Assembly (NCBI RefSeq): GCF_009765355.1
Contig: NZ_VTHK01000038.1
Location: 23,476 to 87,475, forward strand
Length of the DNA stretch: 64,000 nt
Direction of reading: 5' to 3'
Source: Amycolatopsis anabasis
Lineage (GTDB): Bacteria; Actinomycetota; Actinomycetes; Mycobacteriales; Pseudonocardiaceae
In this document: positions 33,800 through 42,074 of the stretch, piece by piece
How positions within the stretch are numbered: position 1 is the stretch's first letter
How the letters are laid out: each line of letters opens with the position of its first letter
The notes under the pieces: generated by a model
Seen by the model: the letters and a program-made list of their open reading frames with translations, nothing else
Databases searched by the model: none
What the model was told of the DNA's origin: nothing
Position numbers and translations under genes: made by a program

Positions 33800-33875
33800 G
33801 GAAAGCGAGATTACCGGCGGCGACCGCCGGTCGGGCAGTGCCGAGTCTGCGGCATTCCGGTACGCCCATGCCGGG

Positions 33876-34565
33876 TTACGGTGTCGGGCGGCGGGGCCGC
33901 GGGAGCGTGGTCGGGTCCACCAGCCCGGACTGGTAGGCGACCACGACCGCCTGCACGCGTTCGGTGAGCTGCAGTTTCAGCAGGAGATGGGAAACGTGCG
34001 ACTTCACCGTCGCCTTGGTGACGTGCAGGTCCCGCGCGATTTCCGCGGTGGTGCGCCCGGCGGCCAGCGAGCGGAGCACGGACAGTTCCCGGTTGGTCAG
34101 TTTCGACAGTTCCCCGTTCCCGGTGGCCGGTACGAGCACGTGCCGGGACAGTTCGTCGAGCAATGGCGCGGTGATCACCGGGGTCACGAATGCGAGGCCG
34201 TCGGCCACCGCGCGCACCGCATTGACGATATGTTCTTGCGTGTCGTCCACGTAAACCAGGCCGCGCGCGCCGAGTGACAATGCGGTCAGCAATGTCGCAA
34301 CCTCGATATCGTTGGTCAGCGCGATGACCGGAACAATCGGTTCCGGGCGGCCGTTGGCGAGTACGCGCATAACCTGCGCGCGTTCTTCGTTTCGCGGCTG
34401 GATATCCATGATCATCACGTCCGGGCGGAGCCGATCCACCTCGGTTATCACCGCCGGCCCCTCGCCGACCTGACTGACCACGGTAATGTCCCGCTCGCTA
34501 CCGAGAAGCGCGGCCAGACCGGCCCGGACCAGCTCGTGGCCGGCGCACAGGAGTACCCTGATCAT
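33876..34565 (-). CDS. LuxR/NarL-family response regulator with atypical receiver
   Basis: A 229-residue protein with an N-terminal receiver and C-terminal LuxR helix-turn-helix (LTNRELSVLRSLAAGRTTAE, then KATVKSHVSHLLLKL). The phospho-acceptor-like Asp is in VMIMDIQP, but the usual acidic pair near the N-terminus is replaced by CAG (RVLLCAGHELVRAG) and the conserved lysine is not seen, so it may work without phosphorylation. LuxR-type regulators also control bialaphos genes. ATG 34565 follows AAGGGGATTGGC. No partner kinase is nearby. Confidence 0.85.
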   Translation of the reverse strand: MIRVLLCAGHELVRAGLAALLGSERDITVVSQVGEGPAVITEVDRLRPDVMIMDIQPRNEERAQVMRVLANGRPEPIVPVIALTNDIEVATLLTALSLGARGLVYVDDTQEHIVNAVRAVADGLAFVTPVITAPLLDELSRHVLVPATGNGELSKLTNRELSVLRSLAAGRTTAEIARDLHVTKATVKSHVSHLLLKLQLTERVQAVVVAYQSGLVDPTTLPRPRRPTP

Positions 34566-34730
34566 GCCAATCCCCTTGTCGAAGACCGCAATCGGCACGC
34601 GGGTTTCGCCCCCAGCCACCCCAGCAATTCCCGCCTAGAGCCAATTAGATTACAGCGCGGTCAAGGTGGCTGGATAGAGCTACTTGGGGGAGCTTTCCCG
34701 ATATTTTGTTCGCCGAGAGTATCCGGCGAA

Positions 34731-35549
34731 TCACGGCGTGGTTTCCGGGCCGGCCCGTGGTTCGACGAGCAGCGGCTGTTCGACGAATCCCGTGGTCCCG
34801 TCCGGATCACCGAGGCGGCCGTGGGTCATGCCGACGCCGTCCGCGCCGATCCAGGTGCGGGCACGCAGGAACGTCCATGCCCCGGCCGGAAACCGGTGCA
34901 CGGTGACGGTCAACGACGGCGGGATGAACAGCCAGTCGTCCAGCGGCAGCTCGGCGCTCACCCCGTTCGCCGCGTCGGCGGTGATCAGCAGCCGTTGCAG
35001 ACCGGTCAGCGGATTCCCTTCGATCAGCGGGATGCGCACCCGCGTCCACACCTCCGCCGGGCCGAGCCGGTCGTACCCGCCGCCGGCGAACCGCCATTCC
35101 ACGGCCTCCCCGTAACCCCAGCGCTCGATCCCCGGGAAGAACCGCTGTTCGGCCGGACCCGGCAGCTCGGGCACCGCGTCCTCGGCGGTGCCCGGTGTCG
35201 CCGGTGGACGCGCCCGGGCGTTGATCAGCCACGCGCGGCCGACGGCCGCGGTGCGCCCGTTCGCCTCCAGCGCGGCTTCCACGAGCTGGATCCGGCGCCC
35301 CGGCCGCAGGACCGAAGCCGTCACGCGCACGTCCCCGCGCGGGATCGGGCCGAGCATGTCGACGGCGAACCGGGCCACCCGGAGGTCCGGCGTGGCCGCG
35401 AGATCCGCGCAGACCGTGGCGAGCAACGCCGCCGGTGGTCCACCGTGCTGGGCCTTCTCGTCCCACGGGCTCGCCGTGGCCTCCGTCGCCCGGAACCGCC
35501 CGTCCCCGAGCGGCAGGTAGAAGGCCCCGGGCGATTCATCCTCCGCCAT
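34731..35549 (-). CDS. thioesterase-family (double hotdog) protein
   Basis: A 272-residue protein resembling TesB-like/4HBT_3 acyl-CoA thioesterases: GGPPAALLATVCAD in the first hotdog and the second-domain features WDEKAQHGG and TGFVEQPLLVE. It probably hydrolyses acyl-CoA or carrier-bound acids. It lies just outside the phosphinate cluster on the same strand, 165 bp from the LuxR gene, and may be unrelated housekeeping. RBS AAGGGGGTCC before the ATG. Confidence 0.75.
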   Translation of the reverse strand: MAEDESPGAFYLPLGDGRFRATEATASPWDEKAQHGGPPAALLATVCADLAATPDLRVARFAVDMLGPIPRGDVRVTASVLRPGRRIQLVEAALEANGRTAAVGRAWLINARARPPATPGTAEDAVPELPGPAEQRFFPGIERWGYGEAVEWRFAGGGYDRLGPAEVWTRVRIPLIEGNPLTGLQRLLITADAANGVSAELPLDDWLFIPPSLTVTVHRFPAGAWTFLRARTWIGADGVGMTHGRLGDPDGTTGFVEQPLLVEPRAGPETTP

Positions 35550-35640
35550 GGACCCCCTTACCCGTCCGGAATCATCCCACCCGTTTTAGCACAGGTACAC
35601 CCCCATTAGGAGAGGTAAAACCCGAGCCCACCCTCCCGCA

Positions 35641-35724
35641 CGCGAGTCGCACGTCCGCGCAAGCGAGTTACACACTCAAGCACGCGAGTTACACACTCAG
35701 GTACACGAGTTGCACGTTCGGGTG
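35641..35724. repeat. 21-bp tandem repeat array, locus B left block (4 units, inverted)
   Basis: Four 21-bp units starting at 35641, 35662, 35683 and 35704, for example AGCGAGTTACACACTCAAGC plus A. They are the reverse complement of the orientation in the right block at 35843-35905, and 118 bp separates the two blocks. The rest of the 35550-35901 gap holds no convincing gene. Confidence 0.85.
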
Positions 35725-35842
35725 CGCGCCCGCCCGCGAGTCTCCCCCGTTCCGGTCGCGTGTGTTCCCCGTTTCGGTAGCCCGAGTTCCCCGTTTCGGA
35801 ACCCCGGCCACTGCGACATCGGCCGGTTTGTCCACTGTGGAC

Positions 35843-35905
35843 CCCGAGTGTGCAGTTCGCTTACCTGAGTGTGTAGTTCGCTTGCCCGAGTGTGCGACTC
35901 GTCAG
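35843..35905. repeat. 21-bp tandem repeat array, locus B right block (3 units)
   Basis: Units at 35843, 35864 and 35885; the second is CCTGAGTGTGTAGTTCGCTT plus G. The third unit runs into the stop codon of the TetR gene at 35902. A palindromic word TCCACTGTGGAC lies just before the block (35831-35842). Confidence 0.85.
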
Positions 35906-36510
35906 GCCGGGCGGTGGGCGCGGAGGTGGGCGAAGGCGGCGTCCAGGGCGGCTTCGAGGGGTTTCGTGGTGCGGCGGGCCTGGGTGAGCAGGAGGCCGCC
36001 CTGCAGGGAGGCGAGGGTGGCCAGGGCGAGGGTGTCCGGATCGGCGTCGGGACGGAGTTCGCCGCGGTCGCGCATCGCGGCGAGTCCTTCGCGGATCCAG
36101 GTTTCCCAGCGGTCGAAGCCGTCGGCGAGGGCGATCCGGGCGGGTTCGTCCACGTCGGCCAGTTCGCTGGTCAGCGATCCGATCGGGCAGCCGCCTTCGC
36201 AGTGGCGCTGCCGCTGGAGCTTGACCAGCGCGTCGCGCCACGCGTGGAGGGCGTCCCACGAATCGAGCGCGGGGAACAGCGCCTGCTGCGCCGCCAGCAC
36301 CGCCCGGGCCTGCCGGGTGACCACCGCGTGCACGAGCTCGGTCTTGTCCGCGAAGTAGTGGTAGAGCTGCGACTTGCTGACCCCGGTCGCGGCCCGGATG
36401 TCGTCCAGGCTGGTCCCCGCCACGCCCCGGCGGAACATCAGCTCGGCGGCGGATTCGACGATCCGCTCGCGCGTCGCGCGCCCCTTCGCGGTCCAGCTCC
36501 CGGCACTCAT
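35902..36510 (-). CDS. TetR-family regulator
   Basis: A 202-residue repressor. The N-terminal helix-turn-helix is DDIRAATGVSKSQLYHYFAD, and the ligand-binding domain includes RHCEGGCPIGSL, typical of the LmrA/YxaF subgroup. It is divergent from the peroxiredoxin-like gene with two palindromic sites between them, so it probably represses that gene and itself. The cysteines in HCEGGC could make it thiol-responsive, which would suit a peroxide-related target; this is inference. Confidence 0.88.
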   Translation of the reverse strand: MSAGSWTAKGRATRERIVESAAELMFRRGVAGTSLDDIRAATGVSKSQLYHYFADKTELVHAVVTRQARAVLAAQQALFPALDSWDALHAWRDALVKLQRQRHCEGGCPIGSLTSELADVDEPARIALADGFDRWETWIREGLAAMRDRGELRPDADPDTLALATLASLQGGLLLTQARRTTKPLEAALDAAFAHLRAHRPA

Positions 36511-36527
36511 GGCGCCAGCCTAATCGT

Positions 36528-36578
36528 TTGGACTTGACAGTCCAATCCGACCGTGACCAGACTGGACCGCACAGTCCA
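36528..36578. promoter_or_regulatory. two TetR operators in the TetR/peroxiredoxin promoter
   Basis: TTGGACT-TGAC-AGTCCAA (36528-36545) is a perfect palindrome that contains a consensus -35 TTGACA (36534-36539). A second site, TGGAC-CGCACA-GTCCA (36563-36578), lies at the expected -10/+1 position. Binding would block the peroxiredoxin promoter. Confidence 0.7.
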
Positions 36579-36599
36579 AACATCAGGAGAGGACGTCTC

Positions 36600-37253
36600 A
36601 TGACCGGACCGCTCGCCGACCGGATCACCGAACTCCAGCAGGGCATCGCCGATCACCTCCCGCCGGAGGCGCACGCCGCCTTCAGCCGGGAACAGCACGG
36701 ACTCGCGGCCGCCGGAGTCCCCGCCGGGGTCGCCATCCCGGGTACGAAACTCACCGACCACGAGTTGCTCGACCCGCACGGCGCGCCGATCGGCCTGTTC
36801 GCCGCGATCGGCCCCCGGCCCGCGGTGCTCGTCTTCTACCGCGGCGACTGGTGCCCCTACTGCAACCTGACCCTGCGGACCTACCAGCAACAGCTCCTGC
36901 CGGAACTGACCGGGCGCGGGGCAGCACTGGTCGCCCTCAGCCCGCAGAAGCCGGACGGCTCGCTGAGCACGCGGGAGAAGAACGAGCTGAGCTACCCGGT
37001 GCTCTCCGACCCCGGCAACGCCATGGCCCGGGAACTGGGCATCCTGACCGGCCCCACCGAAGAGGCCCGCGCGGCGCAGCGGTCGCTCGGCATCGACATC
37101 ACCACCGGCAACGCGGACGGCACCACCGGGCTGCCCATGCCGACCACGCTGATCGTGGACGCCGAACGGGTTCTGCGGTGGATCGACGTGCACCCGGACT
37201 ACACCACCCGATCCGAGCCCGCCGACATCCTCGAAGCGTTGCGGAATTCCTGA
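36600..37253 (+). CDS. peroxiredoxin-like AhpC/TSA-family protein
   Basis: A 217-residue thioredoxin-fold protein. The active-site segment is VFYRGDWCPYCNLTLR, a CxxC in place of the single peroxidatic Cys, followed by LVALSPQKPDGS and PMPTTLIVD. This subgroup reduces peroxides or acts as a thiol oxidoreductase. ATG 36600 follows AGGAGAGGA. Expression is probably controlled by the divergent TetR regulator through the two palindromes upstream. Confidence 0.82.
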   Translation: MTGPLADRITELQQGIADHLPPEAHAAFSREQHGLAAAGVPAGVAIPGTKLTDHELLDPHGAPIGLFAAIGPRPAVLVFYRGDWCPYCNLTLRTYQQQLLPELTGRGAALVALSPQKPDGSLSTREKNELSYPVLSDPGNAMARELGILTGPTEEARAAQRSLGIDITTGNADGTTGLPMPTTLIVDAERVLRWIDVHPDYTTRSEPADILEALRNS

Positions 37254-37338
37254 CATCCTAAGCCGCGAAACTGTCCCGTAAAGCCGTCCGGATAATTTCT
37301 TTCAGGTTATTTTCACGCCGGGCCACACCGCGCCGAAA

Positions 37339-37377
37339 CAAGGTCAAAAATCCATAAAAAAGCGAGTAATGACCTTG
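37339..37377. repeat. inverted repeat in the 37254-37595 intergenic region
   Basis: CAAGGTCA (37339-37346) and TGACCTTG (37370-37377) are perfect inverted arms around a 23-nt A-rich centre. The remaining intergenic sequence, unusually AT-rich, shows no gene. It may be a regulatory site for the decarboxylase at 37596 or the end of the peroxiredoxin transcript. Confidence 0.4.
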
Positions 37378-37595
37378 GAAAACGCGTGGAGTGATCCGTG
37401 TTACGCGCGCATGACGCTACTGGTCAGACCCTGGATTACCGGGGTACAGTCGCGCTGGGCCCACGCCGGAGACGACGGTTCGACGCAGCACCGCAATCGG
37501 TCCGCGCAATTTTAACCAGTTATGTCATGCCGAGCGCGAGGAATGAAATATTCCCGGTCGGCGAGTAAGTCTTTTCGAATTTACGGGAGTTCGCT

Positions 37596-39083
37596 ATGGA
37601 TGTGGCACTCGCCGGTGGGCCGCTGGGCGCGACGGCGCTGGAAGAGTTCCTCGGGGTCACGCTGGACGCGCTCGCCGCCGGGGCGAAGGAGCGGGGCGGA
37701 CCGATCCCCGCCGGTGATCCCCGGGAGCTCGGGGCGCGGTGGCGGGCCGAACTCGGCGATCTGCTGCCGGAAACCGGCAGCGAACCGGAAACCGTGCTCG
37801 CCCAGCTGGTCGGCCAGCTCGCCGCGGGCGCCGCCGATCCGGCCGATCCCGCCTGCGCGGCCCACCTGCACTGCCCGCCGCTCGCGGTCGCGGTGGCCGC
37901 GGACACCGCGGTGGCGGCGGTGAACCCGTCGCTGGATTCGTGGGACCAGGCGCCGCTGGCGAGCGTGCTGGAGACCGAACTCGTGCTCGCGCTCGCCCGC
38001 CTCGTCGGCTTCGGCCCGGGCGCGGGCGGCGTGATCACCGCCGGGGGCACCGAATCGAATCTGATGGGCCTGCTGCTGGCCCGGGACCACGTCCTGGCCG
38101 AGCGGTACGGGGTCCAGGCCGCGCGCGCCGGTGTTCCGGCGGCCGCCGCGGGACGGCTGCGGATCCTGTGCTCGGCGGTCGCGCACTTCTCGATCGCGCG
38201 CTCGGCCGGTTTCCTCGGGCTGGGCGAGGACGCCGTCGTGCCGGTCGCCGTCGACCACGCGCACCGGATGATCCCCGCCGCGCTGGCCGAGGAACTCGCC
38301 GGAATCCGGGCGCGGCACGAGGTTCCGGTCGCGATCGTGGCCACCGCGGGCACCACCGACCTCGGCGGCATCGACCCGATCCGCGAGGTGGCGGCGATCG
38401 CCCGCAAGCACCGCGCCTGGTTCCACGTGGACGCCGCCTACGGTGGCGGGGCGTTGTTCTCGGCGCGGCTCGCGCACCTGCTCGACGGGCTCGACCTCGC
38501 CGATTCGGTCGGGCTCGACCTGCACAAGTTCGGCTGGCAGCCGGTCGCCGCCGGGGCGTTCCTCACCCGGCAGCGCACCGCGTTCGCCCCGCTCGACCGC
38601 ACGGTCGCCTACCTGAACAGCACCGACGACGAGAACGCGGGCTACACCAGTCGGCTCGGTTCCTCGCTGCGCACCACCCGCCGCGCGGACGCCGTCAAGA
38701 TCGCGGTGACCCTGCGGTCGCTGGGCAAGGCCGGACTGGGCGAACTGGTCGACCGCTGCCACGACCTCGCGGTGCACGCCGCGGAAATCATCCGCGCCCA
38801 GCCGCGCCTGGAACTGCGCGCCGATCCGGTGCTGTCCACTGTGGTCTTCCGCTACCTCCCGGCCGAGGACGGGGACGTCTGCGCGGTCAACGCCCGCCTG
38901 CGCCGCGCCCTGCTCGCCTCCGGCCTGGGCGTCATCGGGCGCACCACGATGACCGACCCGTCCGGCCGCGAAGCCGTGTACCTCAAGCTGACCATGCTGA
39001 ACCCCACCACCACGCCCCGGGACGTGGACGCGCTGCTGAACCGGATCCTGGCGCACGGAGAGGCGGCCGAAGTCTCGCCGTGA
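37596..39083 (+). CDS. PLP-dependent group II decarboxylase (L-2,4-diaminobutyrate decarboxylase-like)
   Basis: A 495-residue fold-type I decarboxylase. GVITAGGTESNLMGLLLARD is the cofactor loop, WFHVDAAYGGGALFS holds the PLP aspartate, and the Schiff-base lysine is in GLDLHKFGWQPV. Overall it resembles the diaminobutyrate decarboxylases of siderophore and polyamine pathways, which make 1,3-diaminopropane, but aromatic amino acid or glutamate decarboxylases share the fold. It overlaps the EamA transporter gene by 4 nt. A DAB aminotransferase and polymer synthetase 9 kb away make a DAB substrate attractive. Confidence 0.8.
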   Translation: MDVALAGGPLGATALEEFLGVTLDALAAGAKERGGPIPAGDPRELGARWRAELGDLLPETGSEPETVLAQLVGQLAAGAADPADPACAAHLHCPPLAVAVAADTAVAAVNPSLDSWDQAPLASVLETELVLALARLVGFGPGAGGVITAGGTESNLMGLLLARDHVLAERYGVQAARAGVPAAAAGRLRILCSAVAHFSIARSAGFLGLGEDAVVPVAVDHAHRMIPAALAEELAGIRARHEVPVAIVATAGTTDLGGIDPIREVAAIARKHRAWFHVDAAYGGGALFSARLAHLLDGLDLADSVGLDLHKFGWQPVAAGAFLTRQRTAFAPLDRTVAYLNSTDDENAGYTSRLGSSLRTTRRADAVKIAVTLRSLGKAGLGELVDRCHDLAVHAAEIIRAQPRLELRADPVLSTVVFRYLPAEDGDVCAVNARLRRALLASGLGVIGRTTMTDPSGREAVYLKLTMLNPTTTPRDVDALLNRILAHGEAAEVSP

Positions 39084-40018
39084 GATACCGACATAGTCCG
39101 TACCTCCTGCTGGTGGTGGCCGCCCTGTGCTGGGGCAGCCAGGCCACCTCGGCCAAATACGCACTCGACGGGCTGCCCCCGGTCACACTGCTGATGACCG
39201 GCCTGATCGGGGCCAACCTGCTGCTGTGGCCGCTCGCGCTCGCGACCGGGATCCGCCCGCCCCGGCGGATTTCCCGGCTCGCGTTGCTCGGGCTGCTCGA
39301 ACCCGGCCTCGCCTACGCGTTCCTCACCCTCGGCCTGCGGTACACCACCGCGACGAACGCCTCGCTGCTGAACGCGACCGAATCCTGTTTCGTGGTCCTG
39401 CTCGCCGCGGTGTTCCTCCGCGAACGGCTGGACCGCCGCGCGGTCGCCGGGCTCGCGCTCTCCCTGGTCGGTGTGCTCGCGCTGCAGGGCGTGGGCGCCG
39501 ACTTCGGCGGGAACCTCGGGGACGTGCTGGTGGTCGTCGGCGCCTTCTGCGCGGCGCTGTACTCGCTGCCCGCGCGGGGGCTGGCGCGGGAACTGGACGC
39601 GGTGTCGATGACCACGTACCAGTTCACCTTCGCCCTGCTGCTGGCCACCCCGGTCGCCGTCGTCGTGTGGACGACCGGGGCGGAACCGTTCCCGCCCGCC
39701 GCCGAACCGAGGTTCTGGGTCGCCGCGGTGCTCATGGGCGTGGTCGGGTACGCGGCCAGTTTCCTGCTGTACAACCGCGCGATCACGGCCGTGCCGATCG
39801 GCGTCGCCGGGATGGTCCTGAACCTCATCCCGGTGTTCGGGGTGCTCACCGCCATCGTGTTCCTCGGCGAGCGGCTCTCGGTCTGGCACCTCCTGGGCGC
39901 GGCGCTGATCGCCGCCGGGATCGCGTTGTTCCCGCGCCGAACCGAGAGCCCACCGCCCTATCCGCCGGACAGCCAGGCATGTCCCGGGGTGGAAGCCGCG
40001 GTGCGGACCAGCCGGTAG
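39080..40018 (+). CDS. EamA/DMT-family transporter
   Basis: A 312-residue, 10-TM protein with two EamA repeats (LLVVAALCWGSQATSAKYAL and LGDVLVVVGAFCAALYSLPA). GTG start at 39080 overlaps the decarboxylase stop (GTGA), so the two are made together. It probably exports the decarboxylation product, for instance an amine. Its last 61 bp overlap the convergent ferredoxin reductase gene. Confidence 0.82.
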   Translation: MRYRHSPYLLLVVAALCWGSQATSAKYALDGLPPVTLLMTGLIGANLLLWPLALATGIRPPRRISRLALLGLLEPGLAYAFLTLGLRYTTATNASLLNATESCFVVLLAAVFLRERLDRRAVAGLALSLVGVLALQGVGADFGGNLGDVLVVVGAFCAALYSLPARGLARELDAVSMTTYQFTFALLLATPVAVVVWTTGAEPFPPAAEPRFWVAAVLMGVVGYAASFLLYNRAITAVPIGVAGMVLNLIPVFGVLTAIVFLGERLSVWHLLGAALIAAGIALFPRRTESPPPYPPDSQACPGVEAAVRTSR

Positions 40019-41244
40019 GTGCCGGTCGAACTCGCGCCCTCCCCCGCGACCGGGGACAGCGGGCGCCGTTTGGCCGGAGTGCGCACCGGCAGCCGCTCGG
40101 TGAGCTCCTCGGTCCACTTCAGCATCTCGCGCGGCCGGTCCCAGCCGCAGATGCCGATCAACCGGCCGGACCGGATGAACCCGGTGACGCCCTCGGCCAG
40201 CGTGACGGTGTCCTCGCCGAGCGAAGGCATGCCGACCATCTGCACGCGCACCTGGTACTGGCCCGACCACGCCCGGGGCACCGGCGCGAACGGGGTCGCG
40301 CTCGAGCGCCCGGCCAGCAGGTTCTCCGCGGCCGCCCGGCCCATCTCGACCGCGTTGATCCAGTGCTCGACCCGCCGCGGCACCTCGTCGAACCGCAGGT
40401 TCGGCCAGCGCGCCACGTCCCCGGCCGCCACCACGTCGGCCACCCCGATGGCGAACAGCGACGCGTCGCACAGCACGCCGTCCTCCAGCACCAGCCCGGA
40501 CCCGCGCAGCCAGTCCACCGCGGGCACGCTGCCGATGGCGAGCACCACGCACCCGGCCACCAGGAGTTTGCTGTTGGCCAGGTGCAGCCCGACCGACTCG
40601 CGGGTGGTGATCCAGTGCCGCACCTCGGTGCCCATCTCCAGCCCCGCGCGGTGGCGGGTGTGCAAATCGGTCATCGCCGCGGAGATGTTCGGCCCGAACC
40701 GGTACAGCGGCGCGCGGGCGTGCCCGACCACGGTCACGTCCCGGCCCATCTGCCGCATGCTCGCCGCGAACTCGCAGCCGACCAGCCCGCTGCCGATCAC
40801 CACCGCGGGTTTGTCGCTCGCCGCCAGCGCGCGGCGCACGGCGTGCGCGTCGTCGACGGTGCGCAGCACGCGGACCCGCGGATCGTGCCGGGGCGCACCG
40901 GGCAGGTGCCGCGGCACCACGCCGGTGGCCACGATCAGGCCGTCGTACCGGATCTCCTCCCCGCCGGGCAGGTGGATCACCCGCCGGTCGGCCTCCAGCC
41001 GGGTCGCCCGGGTGCCCAGCCGCCAGCGCGCGTCCAGGTCGACGTACGAACTCAGGGTCACGTCGTGCGACCGGGCCGCCCCCGAAAGCACGTGCTTGTT
41101 GACCGCGGGCCGGTGGTACGGGCGCCGCGGCTCGTCCCCGATGATCACCAGCTCGTCTTCGTAACCCAGTTCGCGCAGCCGTTCCGCCGCGCGCAAACCG
41201 GCGACCCCCGCACCGGCGATCACGATCCGCTCGGCCTCGCTCAT
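39958..41244 (-). CDS. FAD-dependent ferredoxin reductase-like oxidoreductase
   Basis: A 428-residue two-dinucleotide-fold flavoprotein. The FAD site is IVIAGAGVAGLRAAERL, the NAD site VVIGSGLVGCEFAASM, and the second FAD motif AIGVADVVAAGDVA, as in rubredoxin/putidaredoxin reductases. It overlaps the 3Fe-4S ferredoxin gene by 4 nt (ATGA) and should transfer electrons from NAD(P)H to it. It is the last gene of a left-reading redox operon that continues to the membrane protein at 41462. The C-terminal tail beyond residue 390 is unusually long and unconserved-looking. Confidence 0.87.
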   Translation of the reverse strand: MSEAERIVIAGAGVAGLRAAERLRELGYEDELVIIGDEPRRPYHRPAVNKHVLSGAARSHDVTLSSYVDLDARWRLGTRATRLEADRRVIHLPGGEEIRYDGLIVATGVVPRHLPGAPRHDPRVRVLRTVDDAHAVRRALAASDKPAVVIGSGLVGCEFAASMRQMGRDVTVVGHARAPLYRFGPNISAAMTDLHTRHRAGLEMGTEVRHWITTRESVGLHLANSKLLVAGCVVLAIGSVPAVDWLRGSGLVLEDGVLCDASLFAIGVADVVAAGDVARWPNLRFDEVPRRVEHWINAVEMGRAAAENLLAGRSSATPFAPVPRAWSGQYQVRVQMVGMPSLGEDTVTLAEGVTGFIRSGRLIGICGWDRPREMLKWTEELTERLPVRTPAKRRPLSPVAGEGASSTGTYRLVRTAASTPGHAWLSGG

Positions 41245-41465
41245 TTCGGCCATCCCTGCAGGACGATCGCGCGCATCGGGCACAGCCGCGCCGCCGCGAT
41301 GGCGGGCTCGAGGTCGTCGGCCTCGAGCTGGCGGGTGTACCGCAACCGGCCATCGGCGCCGAGGTCGAACAGGGTCGGCGCCTCGGCCTGGCAGATGCCG
41401 TAAAGCTCGCAGCGGTCGTTGTCCACACTCATCCGCGGCCCGCCGCGGAACCACCCGAAACTCAC
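41241..41465 (-). CDS. [3Fe-4S]-type ferredoxin
   Basis: A 74-residue ferredoxin. Three cysteines in DRCELYGICQAEAP and AARLCPMRAIVL give the C-x5-C...CP pattern of [3Fe-4S] ferredoxins that serve actinobacterial P450s and similar enzymes. GTG 41465 is preferred because GAGGAG lies at the right distance; an ATG at 41429 would give a shorter form. Both ends overlap neighbours by 4 nt, so it is translated with the reductase and the membrane protein. Confidence 0.85.
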   Translation of the reverse strand: MSFGWFRGGPRMSVDNDRCELYGICQAEAPTLFDLGADGRLRYTRQLEADDLEPAIAAARLCPMRAIVLQGWPK

Positions 41466-42061
41466 ACGTTCTCCTCGATGAGGCCGACCCGCTCCAGCAT
41501 GCGGACCGGCAGGAAACGCAGCAGCGACAACGTCATCGCGGGCACCAGCAGGGTGATCCCGGCCAGCCACAGCAGCGCGAGGTGCCCGTTGGCCATCGCG
41601 CCGAACAGCGAATGCAGCGCGGTGATCCCGACCGCGGGGTAGGCCAGCCGGTGCAGCCACAGCCAGCGCCGGTACGCCGTCCAGCGGTGCAGCCCGGCGG
41701 TGATCGCGATCGCCAGCATCACCTCCAGCCCGACGATGCCCAGCGAATGCCGCACCAGGCTGCCCGGCAGCAGCGGCACGATCAGATGCGCGAGGTCGAA
41801 CGCGTTGGCGGACAGGAAGGTGAAGGCGAGCGCGTGGATCACGCCGAAGGACAGGGTCAGCACGGCGAGCGCGAGGTGCCCGCTGCGCAGGGCCTTCCGC
41901 TCGCCGAGGCGGCGCGCCCAGCCGGTCGCGGTGAGCACGCCCCAGGTCAGGGTCAGGCACATGAACGCGTAGGCCACCCGCGCGGACAGGGCGGCGATGC
42001 CCCGGACCCCGGTGTCCGCGGTTTGCGCGAGCACCAGCGCCTGGGACCAGTGGTCAACCAT
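41462..42061 (-). CDS. membrane cytochrome/ferric-reductase-like protein
   Basis: A 199-residue protein with about five to six TM helices. Histidines in SGHLALAVLTLSFGVIHALA, RWLWLHRLAYPAVGITALHS and nearby helices resemble the heme-binding pattern of ferric-reductase-like (YedZ/FRD) domains. In the operon with ferredoxin and reductase it could pass electrons across the membrane to the extracellular lipoproteins. ATG 42061 has AGGAGA upstream. Confidence 0.72.
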   Translation of the reverse strand: MVDHWSQALVLAQTADTGVRGIAALSARVAYAFMCLTLTWGVLTATGWARRLGERKALRSGHLALAVLTLSFGVIHALAFTFLSANAFDLAHLIVPLLPGSLVRHSLGIVGLEVMLAIAITAGLHRWTAYRRWLWLHRLAYPAVGITALHSLFGAMANGHLALLWLAGITLLVPAMTLSLLRFLPVRMLERVGLIEENV

Positions 42062-42074
42062 CGCTTTCTCCTGA

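Noticed and set aside
37254..37595. A small RNA or tRNA in the AT-rich gap
   Set aside because: No cloverleaf or promoter-terminator arrangement could be built; only an inverted repeat is visible.
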